Below, piece after piece: positions 56,446-64,000 of a DNA stretch of 64,000 nt. The position numbers were made by a program, and so were the translations under genes. The notes below the pieces were generated by a model. It worked only from the letters and a program-made list of their open reading frames with translations. It did not search any database and had not been told where the DNA came from. The stretch's first letter is position 1. The number at the start of each line of letters is the position of its first letter. This DNA comes from Rhizorhapis sp036570425 (GTDB lineage: Bacteria; Pseudomonadota; Alphaproteobacteria; Sphingomonadales; Sphingomonadaceae), in NCBI GenBank assembly GCA_036570425.1, contig DATCYF010000021.1:145237-209236 (forward strand). The letters run 5' to 3'.

Positions 56446-58827
56446 TCAGAAGTTGTACCGAGCCTTCACACCCCAGGTGCGCGGTTCGCCCAGATAGCCC
56501 GAACTGATCGGGAAGCTCTGAAGGAATACGCTGGAACCCGACAGATATTGCCTGTCGAACAGGTTCTTCACGAAAGCACCAACATTCAGCCCCGTGCCGG
56601 CAATGCCGTTCCAGGAAAGCTGCGCGTTGACCAACTCGTAACCCGGCAGCTTCTCGCCATTCTGGCCGCCGAAATCGTCCGTGAGGAAGAGATCGCCGTC
56701 GAGCACCAGATCGCCATCCGCCGGATGGAAAGGCAGCGTCCAGCTAACCGAGGCCGTACCCGAGAAGCTTGGCGTATACTTGTTGATGTTGGATCTATCA
56801 AACACCACACCAGTGGGCAGGGACGAAGGCAGCGAAACGCTGTCGATCTCAACCTTCGTGTACGCTCCATTGAACGACGCGGTGAAGTTACGGGTCGGGC
56901 TCACGCTCGCCTGGAATTCGACACCATAAATCGACTGGTCGGAGATGTTCGCACCAAAGGCCGTGTTGGCTGGCGTATCAGGAGCCGCCTGAGGCACTAC
57001 ACCTGTCACGTTAAGGAACTGCAGCGCGTTCTTATACTTGGAGTAGAACGCCGAGACGTTAAACAGCCCCCGCGCCTCGCCAGCCCGGAAGGACAGCTTC
57101 GAGCCGATTTCCACGTCCGTTACGGTTTCCTTGCCGGTTTTCTGGAACGGCCTCAGATCAGGACACACGCCGCCGCCAAAAACACAGGCCGGATCCAAGC
57201 CGCCCGTGGTGTACCGCGTTTCGAACAACGGAGTGTTCACGCTGGCAGCGCGATTTCCGCGACGCGATACGACATAGAGCAGCCAGTCAGGATTGACTTT
57301 GTAGTCAAAGCCGATGGTCCAGCTAGGCGCGTCGCTCTTGTTGCTCACGGTCCCGATACCATCGATGGCATCTGTTCCGGCTACATCACGGCATTCATCC
57401 TCTGACACATAGCCGGTGAGGCTGACCGCGCCACCGCAGGCGCTAACCTTATCCCAGCTCCAGCGCATGCCGGCGTTGAAAGTCAGGCGATCGGTGACGT
57501 CATAGCCGATCTGCGCGAACACTGCCTTGTTCTCGTTGGTGACATGCGACGTCACCGGAGCGGCAGGGGTGCCGCCAACGGAGAAAGCGGTGAACTGAGT
57601 CCCGCTCGGACCGTAGGACTGGTCCTTGTTATAATAGAGACCCGCAATAAAGTTGAAGTCGCCGAAATCACCGATCAAGTGAAGTTCGTCACTTAAATAT
57701 TCGCGACGCCGGTCTTCCTGCGCATTGAACAGCGTAAACGGCAGGCCGCCAAAAGCGGTAAGAGGCCCGACCGCGCCCGTGTTGATGAGCTGGCTGGTGA
57801 AGTTCTTCCGGTAACCAAAGATGTTACGGACGGTGAGGTCGCCGAAGGACAATGACGTGGTGTTAATGACCGAACGGCTGGTGCGCTTCGCATAACCGCC
57901 ATTGATGCCGCCGTCGAAGGAGCCATAAGGGCGCTCCCTCTGCTGCGCCACATAATCTGCGATCTGCGCGTCGGTCTCAGCAAAACCGGGTTCACCAAAA
58001 GCCGCGGCGATAGGGAAATTCTGACGCATCAGATACAAGCCAAGGGCCCTTTCGCGCGCTTTCGAATATTCCACCACGGTAACGTTGCGGATCCAGTCGG
58101 TCGGTTCGAGCAGCAGGCTGACGCGTGCATTGTCTTCATGGATGTCGCTGAAGCCCGGGCCGTCATCCAGAGCGGGGTTGCGGGGGTCCTGGCGCCGAAT
58201 CTGGCCAGCAACGCGCAGCGCGACCTTACCGTCGACGATCGGCACATTGACTGCGCCTTCCAGTTCGCGCCGGTCATAGCGGCCATAGATGCCCTGGACA
58301 TAGCCGCCGAAATTGTAGGTCGGCTCCTGTGACGCGATAACAACCGCGCCGCCCAAAGTGTTCTTGCCGAACAGGGTTCCTTGTGGTCCTTTCAGGACCT
58401 GAATGCTCGCCACGTCATAGGTGGGCACGTTCGTGCCTACGGAAGGAATCGCGACGTTGTCCACATAAACGACCACGCCTGGCGTGCCGCTACCGATCGG
58501 CAAGTTACCAATGCCGCGAAGAGTGACCGCGATATTGTCCTTGCCACCTTCAGGAGCGAAGGTGAAGCCCGGTGTGATGGATGTCAGATCGGCAGCCGTC
58601 GAAATATTGCTGCGTTGCAGCGCTTCGCTGGAGAATGCGGTTACGGAAACCGGCACATCCTGAAGCCGTTCCTCACGACGGCGGGCCGTTACGACGATTT
58701 CGCCGCTGTCGACGGCCATTTCCTCTTCGGCCGCGGCTGGCGCAGGCGCTACGTCCTGAGCCATCACTGGCACCGTTGTCAGCAGGGAAACGCCTGCGAA
58801 AAGAGCTGATTTATAATAACGCAACAT
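56446..58827 (-). CDS. TonB-dependent outer-membrane receptor
   Basis: A 793-residue receptor. Signal peptide (SALFAGVSLLTTVPVMAQ), TonB-box region (GEIVVTARRREERLQDVPVSV), plug domain with TPGVVVYVDNVAIPSVGTNVP and VLKGPQGTLFGKNTLGGAV, and a beta-barrel ending in WGVKARYNF with the terminal Phe. Sphingomonads use this type for uptake of aromatic, steroid and other catabolic substrates as well as siderophores. The start at 58827 has AGGAAG upstream; the longer frame is not conserved. It lies between a LuxR regulator and the F420 operon, on the same strand. Confidence 0.94.
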   Translation of the reverse strand: MLRYYKSALFAGVSLLTTVPVMAQDVAPAPAAAEEEMAVDSGEIVVTARRREERLQDVPVSVTAFSSEALQRSNISTAADLTSITPGFTFAPEGGKDNIAVTLRGIGNLPIGSGTPGVVVYVDNVAIPSVGTNVPTYDVASIQVLKGPQGTLFGKNTLGGAVVIASQEPTYNFGGYVQGIYGRYDRRELEGAVNVPIVDGKVALRVAGQIRRQDPRNPALDDGPGFSDIHEDNARVSLLLEPTDWIRNVTVVEYSKARERALGLYLMRQNFPIAAAFGEPGFAETDAQIADYVAQQRERPYGSFDGGINGGYAKRTSRSVINTTSLSFGDLTVRNIFGYRKNFTSQLINTGAVGPLTAFGGLPFTLFNAQEDRRREYLSDELHLIGDFGDFNFIAGLYYNKDQSYGPSGTQFTAFSVGGTPAAPVTSHVTNENKAVFAQIGYDVTDRLTFNAGMRWSWDKVSACGGAVSLTGYVSEDECRDVAGTDAIDGIGTVSNKSDAPSWTIGFDYKVNPDWLLYVVSRRGNRAASVNTPLFETRYTTGGLDPACVFGGGVCPDLRPFQKTGKETVTDVEIGSKLSFRAGEARGLFNVSAFYSKYKNALQFLNVTGVVPQAAPDTPANTAFGANISDQSIYGVEFQASVSPTRNFTASFNGAYTKVEIDSVSLPSSLPTGVVFDRSNINKYTPSFSGTASVSWTLPFHPADGDLVLDGDLFLTDDFGGQNGEKLPGYELVNAQLSWNGIAGTGLNVGAFVKNLFDRQYLSGSSVFLQSFPISSGYLGEPRTWGVKARYNF

Positions 58828-59133
58828 TCTAACTTCCTCTCTCATGCCACGAATATCGCAGCACAATTGTACCCCCCGACAGCACGAACAGCGGCGCTGG
58901 CGGATTTGTCGTGACGGGTGAGCAAATGCCCCTATGTGCTCTCTGAACACCTGCCGCCTCCGACGGAGGCCTTTCGAAGGAGGCAGTCATATCTCCACCC
59001 ATCAATAGATAGGGTGCCGCGGTTTTGGGCCAGCTATGGCTTTGATGTCACAGCATCATTCTTCCGGTCCGAAAACACGAGCCAACGGCCGATCCATGCA
59101 ACTCCGACTGGCTCGATCGGGGGAAATCAGCCC
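58828..59133. other. Intergenic region upstream of the receptor gene (306 bp)
   Basis: Holds no credible gene. It contains motif copy 2 (58995-59016), a perfect GCCTCC-GAC-GGAGGC hairpin at 58956-58970 and a weak TACAAT -10 candidate near 58870 on the minus strand. This is the likely promoter and operator region of the TonB receptor. Confidence 0.6.
58995..59016. promoter_or_regulatory. 22-bp near-palindrome, copy 2
   Basis: CACCC and GGGTG arms flank ATCAATAGATA. It differs from copy 1 (56362-56383) at one position (A for C in the centre). Here it is not embedded in a T-flanked hairpin, which argues that the shared part is a protein-binding site rather than a terminator. It lies 168 bp upstream of the receptor start. 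Confidence 0.6.
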
Positions 59134-61815
59134 TTAATGAAGAATGCCAAGCTGCCGTGCCCGGATAACAGCCTGCGGACGCCGGCGAACGCCCAGCTTG
59201 TCATAAATCTGCTGCATGTACCATTTTACCGTACCCTCGGTCAGACCCAGCCTGTCTCCTATCTCCCGATTGCGGAGGCCGCCGCTGACCATCGAGAGAA
59301 TGTCGACCTCCCGCCTCGCAAGGCGGCTCCCAAGGCCATATTCGCCATCATCTTCGGTTTCCATGACCAGGCCATGCCGCATCAGTGAGGCCAGCCTTGA
59401 AACAAAGGCGTGAGCGGCGGAATCCATCGAAGGGCCGCCCGCGCAGATTTCATTTATGAGCGAAGCGATGACTTCCCCCTCATCGATGAACACGCGGGTC
59501 CAGCCCGCTGGTTGAGCCATTTCCACCGCAGCCCGGACGGCCTTGCGCGCTTCGAACCGATTACCCTGAAGAACCGAGATTTCCGCCAACAGCAATTCGA
59601 ATGTCACGGCCGAGCGAACTGCGCCGCTATGTTTGACGAATTCCAGCCAGCGCTTGGCAACTTTGCGGGCACGCACCAGGCGATGACGCTGCATTTCCAG
59701 TCGGAGCCATGCAATCGCGACGCTTTCGTTACGCCGGGTTGGGCGCAATGTCGGCACCGGCTCCTCATCAACGCCGGGATCGCCTGCGGCAAAGGCTGAT
59801 TCTGCCTCTTCGATGTGGCCGTTCTGAATGAGGATGCGAACCTGCTCGGCCACGACAAAAGCTCGCATGCGGTCCAGACCACATTCAATGGCGACCAGAT
59901 GCGCTTCCTCAAGCCCCGAGAGCGCCGCAGGGATATCACCGCGAGCCGCCGCGAGGCGAGCGCGCACCAGATACCCCGATGCAAGCTGATCGATAAAGCC
60001 CCACTGGCGGATGGTGGGGAGATAACGCTCCGCCAGATTTCCCGCCATCGCCAGTTCGCCGCACTCGTACAGCAATTCGGAAAGCGGCAGTGCAGGCAAG
60101 GCGGCCAAGCCGGAACCCTCCCCCTGAATCGATTGAGCCAGTGCCAGCGCCTGTTCCAGAAATTGCCTGGCAAAAGCCGTTTTTCCTTGCGCCATCAAGG
60201 TAGGCGCGACCGAAGCCTTAAGCGCGATGGAGGCGAAATCCGAACCCGGACGGTCAAGCACCCTGCGCGTCTCCGCTTCCAGCTTCAACATATCATGGAA
60301 ATGATAAAGCTCGCGCCGTGCCGACATAAGCTGCGCCAGCAATGTGCAACTCAGATAGGCGTGTTCGTCGCCCAACTCTTTCAGCAGTTCTTCAGCCGCA
60401 GGTTCAACAGCGATCATGTCATCCCGCGCGGCGTCAAGCATGATTTGCCGGTGGCGGACCGCATTATTCAGGCGACCAAACTCATAGCTGTCAATTTCTC
60501 CCGCCGCCCTCTTCGCCTCTATGTCGGCCTTGGCTGCCTCGATCAACTTTCCGGCCGATGCGAAGGCCAGCCTGCGCGTTCTGCGCCAGGCAAGCGCAAG
60601 CAGCAGCATGGGATGTCGTGAAAGCAATTTCCACGGCAGAGCCGAGCCCAACTCATCCAGCCTGTAGAGAAAGCCCGAATAGATGATGTCCTCGGAAAGC
60701 GACTCCAACTGGCCGGCGAGAAACGCCTGATCCCGGCTGAGGTGCGCATGTTCGATAGCCTCCAGCAAATCGCCCGTTTCGGCGAAATAGCGGCTGGCCC
60801 GCCGGTGCAGTTCGGCCGCACGGGCAGGATCGCGATCCGTCAGCCGGCCAAGCACCGTTTCACGAAACAGGCGATGATAGCGATAATGACCGTCCTCCCT
60901 GTCTGTTACATTAAGAAACAGGCCCGCCGAATAGGCGGCATCAAGCGCCGCCCGCGCATCATCGCTTCTCGCGACCGCAGCACAGGCGGACGGCGTCAAT
61001 TCAGTAAGAATCGATGTATCCACGATGAAATCCCGGACTGCCTGTGGCTGAAGGTCCAGTACTTCCTCGTGAAAATATTCAGCGAACTCATGTCGGAATT
61101 CAGTCGGATGTATCGCCGAATTCTGTTTGCGCTTTTTTTCCTCCCGGTAGATGTCGCTGGCTATCACGATCCCTGCTGCCCAGCCCTGGGTGTCGCGAAC
61201 GATATATTGCAAATCTGCGGCATCTACCGGTCCGCCTACGGTAAGCACTGCCAACTCCGTGGCCTCCTGCACCGATAGGCTGAGATCCGCCGCCGTGACC
61301 TCCACAAGCGGGCCCGGCAGGCACGTCTGGTCAATCGGAACCTGAGATATGCCGCGCGCCGCGACGATCGTGGTCAGCGCGCCTCCGGCGCTCGCGACCA
61401 TTCGGGCAAGAAAGGCAAGCACATCCGGCGGCAGGGTCTGCACATCGTCAAGCATAAGCACCGGTCGCACGCCGTCTGTCAGGGCCAATGCGGAAAGCAA
61501 CGGCTCGCCCGATGGCGCTGCCTCCAAATCCTTCCAGTCCAGTCCCGCCGCTACGCCAGCAGCAATCAAGGCGTTCTGAAAGGTGGAAAGATTCGAAATG
61601 CCTGCTCGCGCCGCCAGCCATAATAGGGGGCGCTCCGCCTTTTGCAGCTCTTCGGCCCAATAAAGCATGGCCGTCGTCTTGCCGCTCCCCGCCGCGGCGC
61701 AAACCGTCACCAGGCTGGCGCGATCTATTGAAGCCACCAACCGCTGAAGAACGGGGCGGACAATAAACGGCCGTGTCGTTCGCGGCGGTATAATGGTTGT
61801 TGGGACAACCCCCAT
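59134..61815 (-). CDS. MalT-like LuxR-family transcriptional regulator
   Basis: A large STAND-type activator of 893 residues. N-terminal P-loop VCAAAGSGKTTAMLYW (about residues 37-55) and a Walker B-like VLMLDDVQTLP, followed by a helical winged region, a long helical-repeat sensor (about 400-810) and a C-terminal LuxR HTH (REVDILSMVSGGLRNREIG then GLTEGTVKWYMQQIYDKLGV). Such LAL/MalT proteins are switched on by a small ligand. The ATG at 61815 with GAGAGGAA upstream is preferred; the longer frame to 62184 is not conserved. It is the best candidate for binding the 22-bp motif. Confidence 0.9.
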   Translation of the reverse strand: MGVVPTTIIPPRTTRPFIVRPVLQRLVASIDRASLVTVCAAAGSGKTTAMLYWAEELQKAERPLLWLAARAGISNLSTFQNALIAAGVAAGLDWKDLEAAPSGEPLLSALALTDGVRPVLMLDDVQTLPPDVLAFLARMVASAGGALTTIVAARGISQVPIDQTCLPGPLVEVTAADLSLSVQEATELAVLTVGGPVDAADLQYIVRDTQGWAAGIVIASDIYREEKKRKQNSAIHPTEFRHEFAEYFHEEVLDLQPQAVRDFIVDTSILTELTPSACAAVARSDDARAALDAAYSAGLFLNVTDREDGHYRYHRLFRETVLGRLTDRDPARAAELHRRASRYFAETGDLLEAIEHAHLSRDQAFLAGQLESLSEDIIYSGFLYRLDELGSALPWKLLSRHPMLLLALAWRRTRRLAFASAGKLIEAAKADIEAKRAAGEIDSYEFGRLNNAVRHRQIMLDAARDDMIAVEPAAEELLKELGDEHAYLSCTLLAQLMSARRELYHFHDMLKLEAETRRVLDRPGSDFASIALKASVAPTLMAQGKTAFARQFLEQALALAQSIQGEGSGLAALPALPLSELLYECGELAMAGNLAERYLPTIRQWGFIDQLASGYLVRARLAAARGDIPAALSGLEEAHLVAIECGLDRMRAFVVAEQVRILIQNGHIEEAESAFAAGDPGVDEEPVPTLRPTRRNESVAIAWLRLEMQRHRLVRARKVAKRWLEFVKHSGAVRSAVTFELLLAEISVLQGNRFEARKAVRAAVEMAQPAGWTRVFIDEGEVIASLINEICAGGPSMDSAAHAFVSRLASLMRHGLVMETEDDGEYGLGSRLARREVDILSMVSGGLRNREIGDRLGLTEGTVKWYMQQIYDKLGVRRRPQAVIRARQLGILH

Positions 61816-62237
61816 GGCAGTTCCTCTCCACTCCACGTCTCTTGTGTGATTCTTTTCAACCGGGACGCCGCAGAGAAAAAACAGTTTTTGTGGCGACTTT
61901 TCCCTATCTGTTGACAGGAATCCGCCGGCGTTGGCTTTCATTATCGTGTTAATGTCACGGGAGCGCCTCCGGCGCGTGTATCTCCTTCGGGACAATATCC
62001 CGGCAGCAGAACCTATCCTGCGAAAGGCGCACATCCCCCGCACCATCGCAATTCTATGGTGTCGCGATCTGCCAGGCAGATGATCCCATTGCTTCCACAA
62101 AACGGAGGGTTGCATCATGCATGACGTCGGGTCACATCCGTTTTGGTGAAACCAATAGCAGCCTCCAGGATCCGGAAGTTCCACCGCAAGCGCAGCGGAT
62201 GAATGGACCGGGGCTGAAGAATCACAGGAGAATCAAT
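61816..62237. other. Divergent luxR-SDR intergenic region (422 bp)
   Basis: No convincing gene. It holds a perfect palindrome at 62067-62081, a shorter one (CGGGA caata TCCCG) at 61988-62002 and a 10-codon frame at 62117-62149 (see rejected items). It must contain promoters for both luxR and the SDR gene, but I cannot define a clear -35/-10 pair. Confidence 0.5.
62067..62081. promoter_or_regulatory. Perfect 15-bp palindrome between luxR and the SDR gene
   Basis: ATCTGCC-A-GGCAGAT, seven bases per arm around a single centre base. Its form suits a dimeric repressor of the TetR, GntR or LacI type rather than MalT. It lies 157 bp from the SDR start and 252 bp from luxR. A short RNA hairpin is the alternative. 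Confidence 0.4.
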
Positions 62238-63020
62238 ATGCGTTTTGTCATTACCGGAGCAGCAAGCGGAATCGGCCGCTCCTGCGCTGAATTGCTGGCG
62301 GCCGGCGAGGCGATTGCGGGCGAGCATCAGATGCTCCTGGCCGATCGGGACGCCGATAATCTGGCCAAGACTGCCGATGCGATTGGCTCCGCTGCCGCCA
62401 CCGCAGTTGTGGATCTTGCGGAGCCGGAATGCGGCGACAGGATCGTCGAGGCCGCGCTGGCACACATGGGCGGCATAGACGCGGTGATCAGCAATGCCGG
62501 CATCATCATGGGCGGAGCGCTGGTTGATCTTGGCCTTGCAGAGTTCGACAAGATATTTGCGATCAACACGCGTGCGACATGGCTTATCGGCAAGGCCGCC
62601 CATCCCCATCTGAAAGCAAGCAAGGGCGCTTTCATAGCCACCGCCTCCATGTCGGCGACGCAGCCAACCCCGGCGCTCGGCTTCTATTCTTCCAGCAAGG
62701 CGGCACTGTTGATGATGGTACGGCAGATGTGCGTCGAATGGGGGCCGGACGGCATCCGGTGCAACACCGTCTCCCCGGGGCCCACCTATACGCCGATGAC
62801 GGCAGCCGGCTATTCCGACAAAACGCGCCGTGATCAGCGGGAAGCCAATATCGCCCTGCGGAAGCTGGGCATGGCGGAAGATGTCGCCCGGGCGATTCTC
62901 TTCCTCGCCAGCCCTGCGGCAGGACATATCAGCGGCATAGACGTGCTTGTTGATGGCGGGATGAGCAATATGCTGATGCCCGCGAGCGGCGGCGGCACAG
63001 GACAGACGCAGCAGCGTTAA
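62238..63020 (+). CDS. Short-chain dehydrogenase/reductase
   Basis: A 260-residue classical SDR. The cofactor motif is TGAASGIG, then the NAG motif (SNAGIIMGG), the catalytic Ser in FIATASMSA and the YSSSK tetrad. The Asp in LLADRDADN suggests NAD+ rather than NADP+ preference. Closing PVG-type VDGGMSN-like motif (VLVDGGMSNM) is present. AGGAG lies seven bases before the ATG at 62238. With the following SnoaL and Rieske genes it looks like part of a degradation pathway; its substrate is unknown. Confidence 0.92.
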   Translation: MRFVITGAASGIGRSCAELLAAGEAIAGEHQMLLADRDADNLAKTADAIGSAAATAVVDLAEPECGDRIVEAALAHMGGIDAVISNAGIIMGGALVDLGLAEFDKIFAINTRATWLIGKAAHPHLKASKGAFIATASMSATQPTPALGFYSSSKAALLMMVRQMCVEWGPDGIRCNTVSPGPTYTPMTAAGYSDKTRRDQREANIALRKLGMAEDVARAILFLASPAAGHISGIDVLVDGGMSNMLMPASGGGTGQTQQR

Positions 63021-63343
63021 GCCGCCCTGGTCTAGATTGAATGATTTTGAAGTTCGTCGCGCGGCTCCGTCTCATGGCGCGAAATGCTGGACGCGGCGGA
63101 CTTCAAAACCGGCAAGCGGATGTTCTGTTTGTTTTGAAACATGCCGCGATCCCATAGCGCCACCGACAAATACAATGGTTCCTTTGCTTTCTCCTCACCG
63201 GGACGGAGCGCCCAATGCGCTGCCCGTCGGCACCATCGGATTAGCATTCTGCACGGGCTGCCTATCTCAAGAAGGGCGGGCCGCGCGCGCTTGGCAATAA
63301 GATGGACTTGCGAGGCTAATAAGAAAGGGACTTCGAACACTTT
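63021..63343. other. Non-coding stretch with long imperfect hairpin (323 bp)
   Basis: Open frames here lack ribosome sites and conserved sequence. A 17-bp stem (63045-63061 with 63092-63108) with two G-U pairs in RNA and a 30-nt partly paired loop follows 25 bp after the SDR stop. It may be a processing or partial terminator structure ahead of the SnoaL gene. Confidence 0.5.
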
Positions 63344-63766
63344 ATGGAAAACAGAAAGGCAGTGCCGGTTTGCGCCGAAGACGAACGAGCGATAATAGAG
63401 GTGCTGCTACGTTATGGCACTGCCATTGACACACGGGATTGGGGACTTTTCCGCACCTGTTTTTCTGAAGACTGTGAAACAGATTACGGGACTTTCGGAC
63501 GATGGAGAGGACCACGGGAAGTCACTGAAAATATGCAACAGGCGCATGAACAGTTCGGACCGACGCTGCATCGGATGACGAATTTCACCATTGAGAGCGA
63601 CGGTGTGCAGGTGCGGGCCCGTAGCTATGTGGACGCGCTGATCATGCCGATAGCGGCTGGTGGACCGATCCATCGGGGCATTGGCTTGTATCAGGATCAT
63701 ATGGTGCGCACTTCGGAGGGCTGGAAAATTTTCCGCCGCTGCTTTCATCCTGTCAAGCTGGACTGA
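63344..63766 (+). CDS. SnoaL/NTF2-like protein
   Basis: A 140-residue single-domain protein of the SnoaL_4 type: AIIEVLLRYGTAIDTRDWGLFRTCF then EDCETDYGTFGRWRG and a HRMTNFTIESDGVQVRARSYVDAL strand pattern with a closing W-K-I-F-RR-C. Members include dehydratases, isomerases and hydroxylating-oxygenase small subunits. In catabolic clusters they are common next to SDR and Rieske genes. Its active-site acid pair (Asp in AIDTRDW, His in TLHRM) suggests dehydratase-like chemistry, but this is inference. Confidence 0.85.
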   Translation: MENRKAVPVCAEDERAIIEVLLRYGTAIDTRDWGLFRTCFSEDCETDYGTFGRWRGPREVTENMQQAHEQFGPTLHRMTNFTIESDGVQVRARSYVDALIMPIAAGGPIHRGIGLYQDHMVRTSEGWKIFRRCFHPVKLD

Positions 63767-63820
63767 GGGAACGCTTGCCGCCCGGCCTTTTCCGCGCCAA
63801 ATCATTTTGAATAATACATC

Positions 63821-63839
63821 TTGAACGCGAAATGTTCAA
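63821..63839. promoter_or_regulatory. Inverted repeat before the Rieske oxygenase gene
   Basis: Perfect 6-bp arms TTGAAC and GTTCAA separated by 7 bp, 38 bp upstream of the oxygenase ATG. A candidate regulator-binding site. Confidence 0.4.
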
Positions 63840-63877
63840 TGTGCATAGATGTCATCAGGATTCTCGTGAGGAGAGGC

Positions 63878-64000
63878 ATGATGTTGCAGAATGCTGGGTT
63901 GGTGCTGAGTGACGGCACGACGCTGGATGATTTGATTGACCGGGAGATGAACGAGGTATCCTTGCGGGTAATGACCGACGAGGAGCTTTACCGGTTGGAG
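63878..64000 (+). CDS. Rieske-type ring-hydroxylating oxygenase large subunit, partial
   Basis: The first 41 codons before the right edge: MMLQNAGLVLSDGTTLDDL then DREMNEVSLRVMTDEELYRLE. The V-S-x-R-V-x-x-D-x-E-L-Y-x-L-E pattern is the typical start of Rieske ring-hydroxylating oxygenase alpha subunits. The Rieske cysteines and catalytic domain lie outside the window, so the family call is likely and not proved. GAGGAGAGG precedes the ATG. Confidence 0.65.
   Translation, partial: MMLQNAGLVLSDGTTLDDLIDREMNEVSLRVMTDEELYRLE

Noticed and set aside
62117..62149. 10-codon frame MHDVGSHPFW with CGGAGGG upstream
   Set aside because: Could be a leader peptide, but no codon run or attenuator follows; too short to support.
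63032..63340. 102-codon minus-strand frame after the SDR gene
   Set aside because: No ribosome site, low-complexity translation, and it overlaps the long hairpin.

Overview
The window looks like a chromosomal segment of a sphingomonad-type alphaproteobacterium (Sphingobium/Sphingomonas/Novosphingobium group). The inference rests on high GC, a TonB receptor of the sphingomonad catabolic type, the alphaproteobacterial markers TrcR/DUF1013 and DUF1192, an HWE/HisKA_2 hybrid kinase, an EcfG-type promoter, a CtrA-type box and a small aa3-type cytochrome oxidase subunit IV-like gene ahead of pntA. I see no rRNA, tRNA, CRISPR array or insertion sequence.

Layout. 1-7.7 kb is housekeeping: a partial hisG running off the left edge, a DUF815 ATPase, an acyl-CoA dehydrogenase, Sua5/TsaC, a small lipoprotein, MsrA, FadD and TrcR. 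7.9-8.8 kb is an Xre-RES toxin-antitoxin pair. 8.8-13.5 kb holds a quinone oxidoreductase, DUF1192, ClpA and a CsgG-like exported protein. 13.6-19.9 kb reads as a general-stress neighbourhood: a PAS-rich HWE hybrid kinase, then a run of small membrane and hydrophilic proteins behind a consensus EcfG promoter, then a DUF421 pair and a hemerythrin. After purU, 20.9-31.2 kb is a complete chemotaxis operon on the minus strand (two MCPs, one globin-coupled; STAS; CheA, CheR, CheB, CheD, CheY, CheW; a second CheB), preceded by a CtrA box. 31.4-33.5 kb has a DAO-family oxidase and a lysophospholipase. 33.5-40.5 kb is a Tad/Cpa pilus cluster (cpaA, B, C, D, E, tadB, tadC) with no cpaF between cpaE and tadB. 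40.6-50.5 kb holds mtnP, two membrane proteins, an Asp/Glu racemase, the three-gene transhydrogenase with a 40-residue cytochrome-oxidase-like peptide, a sigma-54 response regulator and purL.

50.5-64 kb is the accessory part. A compact minus-strand set encodes coenzyme F420 biosynthesis: an LLM-class F420-type oxidoreductase, fbiC (CofG-CofH fusion), cofE, cofD and cofC. Upstream lie a TonB-dependent receptor and a large MalT-like LuxR ATPase regulator. On the plus strand follow an SDR dehydrogenase, a SnoaL/NTF2-like protein and the start of a Rieske-type ring-hydroxylating oxygenase cut by the right edge. A 22-bp near-palindrome occurs twice, once before the F420 operon and once before the receptor. 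This suggests one regulon joining substrate uptake, F420 synthesis and an F420-using enzyme, possibly for degrading a specific compound. This is the most interesting system in the window. The F420 families are known; the proposed co-regulation with a TonB receptor is inference.
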